A DNA stretch of 5,235 bases. Source: Bradyrhizobium sp. GTDB lineage: Bacteria; Pseudomonadota; Alphaproteobacteria; Rhizobiales; Xanthobacteraceae. Numbering within the stretch: the stretch's first letter is position 1; every line of letters begins with the position of its first letter. Shown in pieces: positions 1 through 5,235 of the stretch. The stretch is from NCBI GenBank assembly GCA_025960445.1, contig JAICIT010000234.1:1-5235 (forward strand). The letters run 5' to 3'. A model generated the notes under the pieces. That model did not search any database and was not told the origin of the DNA. It worked only from the letters and a program-made list of their open reading frames with translations. The position numbers and the translations under genes are program-made.

Positions 1-1
1 C

Positions 2-2161
2 GTTGCGGTAAAGCCTCATGCCAGCCCGGTCTTCCACGCCATTCAGTACCTGTTCGGACGTCAGAGCCGCGACAAGTTGGAGAATTTCCGAGGTTTCAAA
101 GGCGCGCAGTCTTATCCATCCCGCACCAAGGATACCGATGACGTCGATTTCTCGACGGGCTCGGTCGGACTGGGCGTCGCGCAGACTTTGTTTTCCTCGC
201 TGGTGCAGGACTACGTCAAGGCGCACGGCTGGATGAGGGATCGGCCCGAGGGGCGCATGATCGCGCTGGTCGGTGATGCCGAAATGGACGAGGGCAACAT
301 CTTCGAAGCGCTACTGGAGGGCTGGAAGCACGGCCTGCGCAACACCTGGTGGGTGGTCGACTACAATCGCCAGAGCCTTGATGCCGTGGTGCGGGAAGGA
401 TTGTGGGAGAAATTCGAAGTCATGTTCCGCAATTTCGGGTGGGACGTGGTGATCGTAAAATATGGCCGGCTGATGCAAGCGGCGTTCGCCGAGCCGGGCG
501 GCGAAGCCCTGAGGCGCTGGATCGATTCATGCCCAAACGCGATGTACGCGGCCTTGTGCTTTCAGGGCGGCGCCTCGTTCCGCAAGCATCTTGAAGACGA
601 GATCGGCGATCAAGGTCCGGTGTCGCAATTGATCGAGCGACGCAGCGACGACGAGCTGCTTGAACTGATGTCGAACCTCGGCGGCCATGACATGGCCAGC
701 ATGGTTGAGGCGTTCGAGAGCATCGATCACGATCTGCCGGTTTGTTTCATCGCCTACACCATCAAGGGCATCGGCCTGCCCTTTCAGGGGCACAAGGACA
801 ATCATGCGGGGCTGATGACGATCGCCCAAATGGAAAAGTGGCGCGGCGCGCAGAACATCAGGCCGGGGCACGAATGGGACAAGTTCGAAGGGTTGGCTGA
901 GCAGCCGGCCGCGCTCGAGGCCTTTCTGGCCGACGCGCCATTCAATCGCGACGGCCGTCGCCGCCTGAGCGCGCCTGTGATCGATGTGCCGGAGCGGCTA
1001 GCGTTCAACCCGGCAGCGCAGATGGCCACGCAGCAGGGTTTTGGCCTGCTGCTCAATGAAATCGCCCGTGGCGATACCGAGCTTGCCTCGCGCATCGTGA
1101 CCGCTTCGCCCGACGTCACCGTGTCTACCAATCTCGGAGCCTGGGTCAATCGACGAGGTCTGTTCGCGCGCGCCGAAAAAGCCGATCTGTTCCGAAGCGA
1201 GAAGATTCCTTCCACGTTCAACTGGGATTTTTCTCCAAAGGGCCAGCACATCGAACTCGGCATCGCCGAGATGAATCTGTTCATCCTGATGTCGGCGTTG
1301 GGGCTGTCGCACCAGATCAACGGCGAACGGCTGCTGCCGATCGGGACCTTGTATGATCCCTTCATCCAGCGTGGGCTCGATGCGCTCAATTACGCCTGCT
1401 ACCAGGATGCCCGCTTCATGCTGGTGGCGACTCCGTCCGGCATCACGCTGGCGCCGGAAGGTGGGGCGCACCAATCGATCGGTACCCCTCTGATTGGCAT
1501 GGCGCAGGATGGCCTCGCCTCGTTCGAGCCCGCCTTTGTCGACGAGCTCGCCGTCATCATGGCCTGGGGTTTCCAGCACATGCAGCGCGAAGGCGAAGGC
1601 GGGTCGGTTTACCTGAGGCTCTCGACCCGTACGATCGAGCAGCCGCAGCGGATGATGACGCCGGACTTGCGGAAGGCCATTACCGAGGGCGCCTATTGGC
1701 TGCGCAAACCGGGACCGAATTGCGATCTGGTTATCGCATATGCCGGCGCGGTCGCGCCGGAGGCGATCGAAGCCGTCGGCCTGATCGGCGAGAGCCGGCG
1801 GGATGTGGGACTGCTCGCGGTCACCTCAGCCGACCGGCTCCACGCCGGATGGACCAGCGCGCGAAAATTGCGCCGCGAGCGTCCTGGCCTGCCGCGTGTC
1901 AGCCACATCGACAAATTGCTGGCGCCACTGCCGCGCGACTGCGGGATCGTTACCGTGATCGATGGCCATCCGGCGGCATTGGGCTGGCTCGGCAGCGTGT
2001 GCGGCCATCGGCTGGAAGCGCTCGGCGTCGAGCATTTCGGCCAGACCGGCAGCATCGATGAGCTCTATCGCCACTACGACATCGATGCGAACGCGATCAT
2101 CGACGCCGCCGAAAATCTGACGGCAGGCGCCCCGGTCCGCCACCGCAAAATGGCGGTTTGA
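2..2161 (+). CDS. AceE-type (homodimeric) 2-oxoacid dehydrogenase E1 / transketolase-like protein, 5' partial
   Basis: The frame is open from base 2 to a TGA at 2159-2161, giving 719 visible residues. The true start is left of the window; the internal TTG at 77 is not the start, because family similarity continues upstream (KPHASPVFHA aligns with the GHISPG region of E. coli AceE). By that alignment about 130 residues are missing. Visible features in order: the thiamine-diphosphate/Mg motif GDAEMDEGN (residues 91-99) closed by DYN (N122); YTIKG followed by a histidine (about 268) matching the active-site loop histidine of AceE; then a transketolase-like pyrimidine domain with ELGIAEMN (418-425) and EGGAHQS; and a C-terminal domain ending GQTGSIDELYRHYDID, like AceE GRSDSRENLRHHFEVD. 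The family decarboxylates a 2-oxoacid and passes the acyl group to a lipoyl E2 in the cytoplasm. The substrate is unknown: pyruvate, or 2-oxobutyrate as proposed for MdeB of Pseudomonas putida. No E2 or E3 gene is visible. The family assignment is firm; the exact reaction is not. Confidence 0.9.
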   Translation, partial: VAVKPHASPVFHAIQYLFGRQSRDKLENFRGFKGAQSYPSRTKDTDDVDFSTGSVGLGVAQTLFSSLVQDYVKAHGWMRDRPEGRMIALVGDAEMDEGNIFEALLEGWKHGLRNTWWVVDYNRQSLDAVVREGLWEKFEVMFRNFGWDVVIVKYGRLMQAAFAEPGGEALRRWIDSCPNAMYAALCFQGGASFRKHLEDEIGDQGPVSQLIERRSDDELLELMSNLGGHDMASMVEAFESIDHDLPVCFIAYTIKGIGLPFQGHKDNHAGLMTIAQMEKWRGAQNIRPGHEWDKFEGLAEQPAALEAFLADAPFNRDGRRRLSAPVIDVPERLAFNPAAQMATQQGFGLLLNEIARGDTELASRIVTASPDVTVSTNLGAWVNRRGLFARAEKADLFRSEKIPSTFNWDFSPKGQHIELGIAEMNLFILMSALGLSHQINGERLLPIGTLYDPFIQRGLDALNYACYQDARFMLVATPSGITLAPEGGAHQSIGTPLIGMAQDGLASFEPAFVDELAVIMAWGFQHMQREGEGGSVYLRLSTRTIEQPQRMMTPDLRKAITEGAYWLRKPGPNCDLVIAYAGAVAPEAIEAVGLIGESRRDVGLLAVTSADRLHAGWTSARKLRRERPGLPRVSHIDKLLAPLPRDCGIVTVIDGHPAALGWLGSVCGHRLEALGVEHFGQTGSIDELYRHYDIDANAIIDAAENLTAGAPVRHRKMAV

Positions 2162-2186
2162 GCGGCATACCTGGCTAGCGGCATGC

Positions 2187-2217
2187 CTTGCTTTCGGTGG
2201 TAACGCCTACTTTATAT
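2187..2217 (+). promoter_or_regulatory. Possible housekeeping promoter upstream of the aldehyde dehydrogenase
   Basis: CTTGCT (2187-2192) resembles the alphaproteobacterial -35 element CTTGAC, and TTATAT (2212-2217) matches the -10 element CTATAT at five of six bases. The spacer is 19 bases, two longer than ideal, which weakens the call. The AT-rich TTTATATG stands out from the GC-rich surroundings. If used, it gives a leader of roughly 115 bases before the ATG at 2339. Confidence 0.35.
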
Positions 2218-2326
2218 GTGGTCTGAGCCGCAACGCGGCATCCTGCATATGGCGGGTTCAACTCGCCTGAGTTTCGTGCAAGGATGCTTGCCGGAGCCCG
2301 TTTTCCCTATCCTTTGCCCTGACATC

Positions 2327-2332
2327 AAGAGG
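2327..2332 (+). promoter_or_regulatory. Ribosome binding site that sets the aldehyde dehydrogenase start
   Basis: AAGAGG lies six bases upstream of the ATG at 2339. This supports that start over the in-frame ATGs at 2216 (which would add 41 non-homologous residues) and 2351 (four residues later). Confidence 0.7.
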
Positions 2333-2338
2333 TTCACG

Positions 2339-3769
2339 ATGGTCAACCGTATGCAATTCTACATCGATGGCGCCTGGGTCGATCCCGTCGTCAAGAAATC
2401 CACGCCTGTCGTCAATCCGGCGACCGAAGAGGCGATGTACGAGGTTGCGCTCGGCTCCAAGGCCGATGTTGACAAGGCGGTTGCGGCGGCGCGTCGCGCC
2501 TTCCTCACGTATTCACAGACCAGCCGGGAGGAGCGCGTGGCGCTGCTCTCGAAGATTATCGAAGTCTACAAGACCCGGATGAAGGAGATCGGCGCTGCTG
2601 TCTCCGATGAGATGGGCGCGCCGTTGCCGATGGCGGAAAAATTGCAGGCCGGCGCGGGGCTGGGGCACCTGGCCTCCACCCTTGAGGTTCTCAAGGACTA
2701 CCACTTCGACGAGCCGGTCGGATCGGCGATGGTGGTGCGCGAGCCGGTCGGTGTTGTCGGCATGATCACGCCGTGGAATTGGCCGCTGAACCAGATCGCC
2801 TGCAAGGTCGCGCCCGCACTCGCCGCCGGCTGCACCATGATCCTGAAGCCCTCGGAATTCACCCCGTCCTCGGCATTGATTTTCGCGGAAATCCTGCATG
2901 AAGCCGGCGTCCCGAAGGGCGTGTTCAACCTGATCAACGGCCTCGGTCCCGAGGTCGGGGCCGCGATGAGTGAGCACCCGGATATCGATATGATCTCGTT
3001 CACCGGCTCGACCCGCGCCGGCATCGATGTCGCCAAGCGCGCCGCTCCGACTGTGAAGCGCGTCAGCCAGGAATTGGGCGGCAAGTCGCCGAATGTCATC
3101 CTCGACGACGCCGATCTCACCAAGGCGGTTACCGGCGGCGTGATGCACATGTTCAACAATTCGGGGCAATCGTGCAACGCGCCCTCGCGCATGATCGTGC
3201 CGCTCTCGAAAATGAAGGAAGTCGCCGCGATCGCCAAAGGCGTGGCCGAGAAAACCAAGGCCGGAGATCCCCGCGCCGAAGGTACGAACATTGGCCCCGT
3301 GGTGTCCCGCATTCAGTGGGACAAGATCCAGAAGCTGATCCAGAAGGGTATCGAGGAAGGCGCAACCCTGGTTGCGGGCGGGCCTGGCCTGCCTGAAGGC
3401 GTCAACAAGGGCTTCTATGTACGTCCGACGATCTTCGCGGATGTCACCAATGACATGACGATCGCGCGTGAAGAAATCTTTGGGCCCGTGCTCACGATCC
3501 TCGGCGCGAAGGACGAAGCTGATGCGGTGAAGATCGCCAACGATACGCCCTATGGTCTCGCCGGTTACGTTTCAGCCGGAACGGTTGAGCGCGCCCGCAA
3601 GGTCGGCCGCCAAATCCGGGCCGGCAACGTCAACTTGCAGGGCATGCCGAACGATCGCACCGCGCCCTTTGGTGGCTATAAGCAATCCGGCAACGGTCGC
3701 GAATGGGGCAAGTACGGGCTCGAAGAATATCTCGAGGTCAAGGCGGTCGCCGGCTATAACGCGGCATAG
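2339..3769 (+). CDS. NAD(P)-dependent aldehyde dehydrogenase (ALDH superfamily, CddD-like)
   Basis: This complete 476-residue enzyme of the usual family length oxidises an aldehyde to its carboxylate in the cytoplasm with NAD(P). The superfamily signatures are all present: TPWNWPLNQ with the oxyanion asparagine N147; the cofactor-binding KPSE (K170, E173); the nucleotide-fold turn FTGSTRAG (221-228); the general base E245 in ELGGKSPN; the nucleophile C279 in GQSCNAPSR; EEIFGPV (E379, F381); and a C-terminal PFGGYKQSGNGREWG from 443. Spacing between E245 and C279 is 34 residues, as in human ALDH2. GQSCNAPSRM and the ending GLEEYLEVKAV resemble the subgroup containing Rhodococcus CddD (6-oxolauric acid dehydrogenase), often auto-annotated as 3-succinoylsemialdehyde-pyridine dehydrogenase; that subgroup call is from memory. 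E173 rather suggests NAD. The natural aldehyde cannot be read from the sequence. The gene follows the E1-like gene by 177 bases and ends 15 bases before a strong terminator, so it is probably the last gene of its transcript. Confidence 0.95.
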   Translation: MVNRMQFYIDGAWVDPVVKKSTPVVNPATEEAMYEVALGSKADVDKAVAAARRAFLTYSQTSREERVALLSKIIEVYKTRMKEIGAAVSDEMGAPLPMAEKLQAGAGLGHLASTLEVLKDYHFDEPVGSAMVVREPVGVVGMITPWNWPLNQIACKVAPALAAGCTMILKPSEFTPSSALIFAEILHEAGVPKGVFNLINGLGPEVGAAMSEHPDIDMISFTGSTRAGIDVAKRAAPTVKRVSQELGGKSPNVILDDADLTKAVTGGVMHMFNNSGQSCNAPSRMIVPLSKMKEVAAIAKGVAEKTKAGDPRAEGTNIGPVVSRIQWDKIQKLIQKGIEEGATLVAGGPGLPEGVNKGFYVRPTIFADVTNDMTIAREEIFGPVLTILGAKDEADAVKIANDTPYGLAGYVSAGTVERARKVGRQIRAGNVNLQGMPNDRTAPFGGYKQSGNGREWGKYGLEEYLEVKAVAGYNAA

Positions 3770-3784
3770 TCGTCTTCGCGGATC

Positions 3785-3824
3785 AAAAATGCCGGATCGG
3801 AAATACTCCCGGTCCGGCGTTTTT
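3785..3824 (+). terminator. Strong Rho-independent terminator after the aldehyde dehydrogenase, potentially bidirectional
   Basis: A 16-pair stem joins 3785-3800 and 3809-3824 around an eight-base loop (AAATACTC). Its GC-rich core GCCGGATCGG / CCGGTCCGGC contains one G-T wobble, and a second wobble sits at its base. The stem begins with five A and ends with five T, so it reads as a terminator on both strands. It lies 15 bases past the aldehyde dehydrogenase stop and could also stop transcription arriving from the convergent lactonase gene. Confidence 0.92.
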
Positions 3825-3864
3825 GCGTTTGTAGGTAGTGGCCGCGTCGTTCTTACGGCTTTCT

Positions 3865-3902
3865 CATGGTGAGGAGGCGCGCTTGCGCCGTGTCGAACCA
3901 TG
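3865..3902. repeat. REP-like palindromic intergenic element
   Basis: The outer arms CATGGT (3865-3870) and ACCATG (3897-3902) pair perfectly. An inner stem, GGCGC (3876-3880) with GCGCC (3885-3889), closes a four-base loop GCTT, and unpaired GAGGA and GTGTCGA lie between the stems. The layout (GGTGAGGAG, a GC palindrome, then TCGAACCATG) resembles a short repeat that I recall as frequent between genes of Bradyrhizobium and relatives. It lies between convergent genes, where such elements usually sit. The copy number in this genome cannot be seen here. Confidence 0.6.
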
Positions 3903-3920
3903 GGTTGCGATCGTGGCTGC

Positions 3921-3943
3921 GTTCTTCGAGACGCGGCGAAGAC
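3921..3943. repeat. Second, partial REP-like hairpin, inverted relative to the first
   Basis: TCTTCG (3923-3928) pairs with CGAAGA (3937-3942) around an eight-base loop. The stretch TTCGAGACGCGGCGAAG (3925-3941) resembles the minus-strand reading of the neighbouring element (TTCGACACGGCGCAAG from 3897 down), which suggests a degenerate half copy in opposite orientation. It starts 13 bases beyond the lactonase stop codon, so it could also protect or end the lactonase transcript; there is no T-run on the minus strand directly after it. Confidence 0.45.
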
Positions 3944-3955
3944 CCGGGACGAGGA

Positions 3956-4924
3956 TTATCCGCCCAATGCTCCCTGCGTGTTCACATAGAGCGCGTAGAT
4001 CGACTGGCTGGCGGCCATGAACAGCCGGTTGCGCTTTAATCCGCCAAAGCAAAGATTGGCGCAACGCTCGGGCAGCGCGATGCGGCCGATCAAAACGCCA
4101 TCCGGTGCGTACACAAACACACCGTCGAGTTCCGGATCGCCCATACCCCAGCCGCACCACAGATTGCCGTCGATATCGCAGCGCATGCCGTCCGGCGTGC
4201 CGGGACCGGCATCGATGAATACGCGCTTGTTCGAAATCTTGTCGCCGCCGGGTGCTACATCGTAGGCAAGAATCTTGCGGTTCGGCACGCCGCGCGATTC
4301 CACAATGTAGAGGATCGTTTCGTCGGGCGAAAAACACAGCCCGTTAGGTCCGAGCACGCCTTCAGCGACAATGCTGGTCTTTCCGGTCTTGCCGTCAATC
4401 CGGTACACGTTGGCGTCGATCTCTGACTCCGCCTTGTAGCCCTCGTAATTGCCGAGCAACCCGAACACCGGGTCGGTGAACCAGATCGATCCGTCCGATT
4501 TCACCACCACGTCGTTGGGCGAGTTCAGCCGCTTGCCATCGAACGAATCCATCAGCACCGTGATCGAGCCGTCATATTCGGTGCGCGTGACCCGGCGTCC
4601 ACCATGCTCGCAGGTGATCAGCCGCCCCTGGCGGTCGCGGGTGTGGCCGTTGCCGAAATTCGACGGCTTGCGGTAGATGCTGACCGCGCCGGTTTCCTCT
4701 TCCCACTTGATGATCCGATTGTTGGGAATGTCGCTGCACAATAAGTAGCGTCCATCGCCGAACCACACCGGTCCCTCGGCCCACCGCAAGCCGGTGGTCA
4801 GCCGCTCCACCGCGGACAATTTCAGCCAGTATTTTTCAAACCGCGGATCGAGCGCGTGAATTGAGGGATCCGGATAGTAACTCGCCGGCCGCCACCCGGC
4901 GGAATGGGATGATGCCTCGGACAT
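3956..4924 (-). CDS. SMP-30/gluconolactonase/LRE-family lactonase
   Basis: This complete 322-residue protein starts at the ATG at 4924-4922 and ends with TAA. The family folds as a six-bladed beta-propeller that binds one divalent metal and hydrolyses sugar lactones. The expected metal and active-site residues are present in order and at SMP-30-like spacing: E50 in WAEGPVW, N137 in LNSPNDVVV, N194 in GPNG and D245 in GTPDGM. GNGHTRDRQGRLITCEHGG (91-109) is typical of the bacterial gluconolactonase branch. About 40 residues precede the propeller (WRPASYYPDPSIHALDPRF); they are polar, with no hydrophobic signal-peptide core, so a cytoplasmic location is likely. The substrate is not determined: gluconolactone is the default label, but aldarolactones or pentonolactones are equally possible. 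A modest GAGAA motif lies six bases before the start. The gene diverges from a uronate-dehydrogenase-like gene 109 bases away, which fits a shared sugar-acid pathway. Confidence 0.92.
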   Translation of the reverse strand: MSEASSHSAGWRPASYYPDPSIHALDPRFEKYWLKLSAVERLTTGLRWAEGPVWFGDGRYLLCSDIPNNRIIKWEEETGAVSIYRKPSNFGNGHTRDRQGRLITCEHGGRRVTRTEYDGSITVLMDSFDGKRLNSPNDVVVKSDGSIWFTDPVFGLLGNYEGYKAESEIDANVYRIDGKTGKTSIVAEGVLGPNGLCFSPDETILYIVESRGVPNRKILAYDVAPGGDKISNKRVFIDAGPGTPDGMRCDIDGNLWCGWGMGDPELDGVFVYAPDGVLIGRIALPERCANLCFGGLKRNRLFMAASQSIYALYVNTQGALGG

Positions 4925-4960
4925 TTGATGTTCTCGTTACTGTTGCGTTTCCGTAGAACC

Positions 4961-4989
4961 GGGACACTGGCGGTTTGGTTTGCTATCAT
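4961..4989 (+). promoter_or_regulatory. Candidate sigma-70-type promoter for the rightward dehydrogenase
   Basis: GGGACA (4961-4966, four of six bases matching TTGACA) is followed after exactly 17 bases by TATCAT (4984-4989, five of six matching TATAAT). Transcription would start near 4996, giving a leader of about 38 bases with a good ribosome binding site. Confidence 0.45.
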
Positions 4990-5023
4990 CGTCAGTCAAT
5001 CCCCGCAAATCAGCGGCCGGAAC

Positions 5024-5029
5024 GAGGGA
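5024..5029 (+). promoter_or_regulatory. Ribosome binding site of the truncated dehydrogenase
   Basis: GAGGGA ends four bases before the ATG at 5034 (GAGG alone ends six bases before). Together with the Rossmann motif a few codons in, it fixes this start. Confidence 0.7.
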
Positions 5030-5033
5030 AGAG

Positions 5034-5235
5034 ATGCCACGCATATTGATGACCGGCGCATCGGGAGGTATCGGCACAAGCTTGCGGAAGCTGCTGCCGC
5101 CGATTTACCCCGATCTGCTGTTAAGCGATGTGAAGACGCCTCCCGATCTCGGCGCAGACGAAAAGTTTGAGCCGGCCGAGCTTTCGGACCTCGCGCAAGT
5201 CGAGGCGATCTGCCAGGGCGTCGACGGCATCCTGC
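5034..5235 (+). CDS. NAD-dependent epimerase/dehydratase-family oxidoreductase, uronate dehydrogenase-like, 3' partial
   Basis: The frame is open from the ATG at 5034 to the window end, giving 67 residues; the rest lies to the right. The protein begins MPRILMTGASGGIG, a first beta strand plus the TGAxGxxG dinucleotide-binding loop (residues 7-14) of the extended short-chain dehydrogenase type. It is followed by LLLSDVKTP, whose aspartate (D32) at the end of the second strand favours NAD over NADP. The segment DLAQVEAICQGVDGIL resembles the third-strand region of Agrobacterium uronate dehydrogenase (MVAGCDGIVHLGG). That enzyme oxidises glucuronate or galacturonate to the aldarolactone. The divergent lactonase neighbour fits that role, but sugar epimerases share this N-terminus. 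The catalytic Tyr-x-x-x-Lys lies outside the window, so the family is well supported and the substrate only suggested. Confidence 0.82.
   Translation, partial: MPRILMTGASGGIGTSLRKLLPPIYPDLLLSDVKTPPDLGADEKFEPAELSDLAQVEAICQGVDGIL

Larger units (their letters stand above)
2162..2338 (+). other. Intergenic leader between the E1-like gene and the aldehyde dehydrogenase
   Basis: These 177 bases contain no supported gene. An upstream extension of the aldehyde dehydrogenase frame exists from an ATG at 2216, but its 41 residues do not resemble the family. The octamer AGCGGCAT occurs twice, 16 bases apart (2161-2168 and 2177-2184), and the second copy runs into the palindrome GGCATGCC (2180-2187). A small hairpin, GCCGC-AAC-GCGGC, lies at 2227-2239. 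No hairpin followed by a T-run is present, so a clear intrinsic terminator for the E1-like gene is not seen. Confidence 0.5.
4925..5033. promoter_or_regulatory. Divergent intergenic regulatory region
   Basis: This 109-base gap lies between the lactonase (leftward) and the dehydrogenase (rightward) and must hold the promoters of both unless transcription enters from outside. The rightward promoter candidate is listed separately. On the minus strand a TTGACT (4999 down to 4994) could be a -35 element, but no acceptable -10 lies at the right distance. I saw no clear symmetric operator. Confidence 0.55.

Noticed and set aside
1696..2061. Long arginine-rich frames inside the E1-like gene on both strands
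   Set aside because: These are typical shadow frames of high-GC coding DNA; they lack ribosome binding sites and recognisable motifs, and they overlap a gene with firm homology.
77..2161. TTG at 77 as the start of the E1-like gene
   Set aside because: The frame is open to base 2 and the upstream residues (KPHASPVFHAIQYLFG) align with the AceE family, so the gene runs off the left edge.
2172..2186. Sigma-54 type promoter (TGGC then TGC with the required GG-to-GC spacing)
   Set aside because: Only the core GG and GC are correctly spaced; most flanking consensus bases are missing and no activator site is visible. Such matches arise by chance in GC-rich DNA.
2216..2338. 41-residue N-terminal extension of the aldehyde dehydrogenase from the ATG at 2216
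   Set aside because: The extension shows no family similarity, its ATG overlaps the proposed -10 element, and the ATG at 2339 has a clear ribosome binding site.
3865..3943. CRISPR-like or attachment-site reading of the two palindromes
   Set aside because: There are only two diverged, inverted units with no regular spacers, no integrase and no tRNA nearby; a REP-like explanation is simpler.
3838..4020. Short plus-strand frame across the REP-like region
   Set aside because: Its sequence derives from the palindromic repeats and the antisense of the lactonase 3' end, and it shows no family resemblance.
4925..5170. 81-residue plus-strand reading frame across the divergent gap
   Set aside because: It overlaps the well-supported dehydrogenase in another frame, has an arginine-rich out-of-frame composition, and its start lies immediately beside the lactonase start codon.

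Overview
The window looks like ordinary chromosomal metabolic DNA from an alphaproteobacterium. The best guess is the Bradyrhizobium / Rhodopseudomonas group (Nitrobacteraceae). This rests on the high GC content, the protein style, and a short palindromic intergenic repeat of the CATGGTGAGGAG...TCGAACCATG kind, which I associate from memory with that group. The assignment is an inference from reading alone.

Layout: (1) Positions 2-2161 on the plus strand hold the C-terminal 719 residues of a thiamine-diphosphate enzyme of the AceE / homodimeric 2-oxoacid dehydrogenase E1 type; its start lies left of the window. (2) A 177-base gap (2162-2338) contains a possible promoter. (3) Positions 2339-3769 on the plus strand hold a complete NAD(P)-dependent aldehyde dehydrogenase of 476 residues, with all catalytic residues and a good ribosome binding site. 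It ends at a strong hairpin terminator (3785-3824). (4) Positions 3825-3955 are non-coding and carry two REP-like palindromes. (5) Positions 3956-4924 on the minus strand hold a complete SMP-30/gluconolactonase-family lactonase of 322 residues. (6) A 109-base divergent intergenic region contains a promoter candidate for the rightward gene. (7) Positions 5034-5235 on the plus strand hold the first 67 residues of an NAD-binding Rossmann dehydrogenase resembling uronate dehydrogenase / NAD-dependent epimerases, cut by the window edge.

How the genes may work together: the E1-like enzyme and the aldehyde dehydrogenase point the same way but are separated by a gap with its own likely promoter, so co-transcription is uncertain. 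The lactonase and the uronate-dehydrogenase-like gene are divergent neighbours. They fit consecutive steps of an oxidative sugar-acid route, in which the dehydrogenase makes an aldonolactone or aldarolactone and the SMP-30 enzyme hydrolyses it. The terminator and repeats divide the window into a left and a right transcriptional block.

I found no mobile element, CRISPR array, tRNA, rRNA or phage gene. I saw no convincing undescribed system. The most notable points are an AceE-type E1 with altered motif residues and no visible E2/E3 partner, and the lactonase/dehydrogenase pair.
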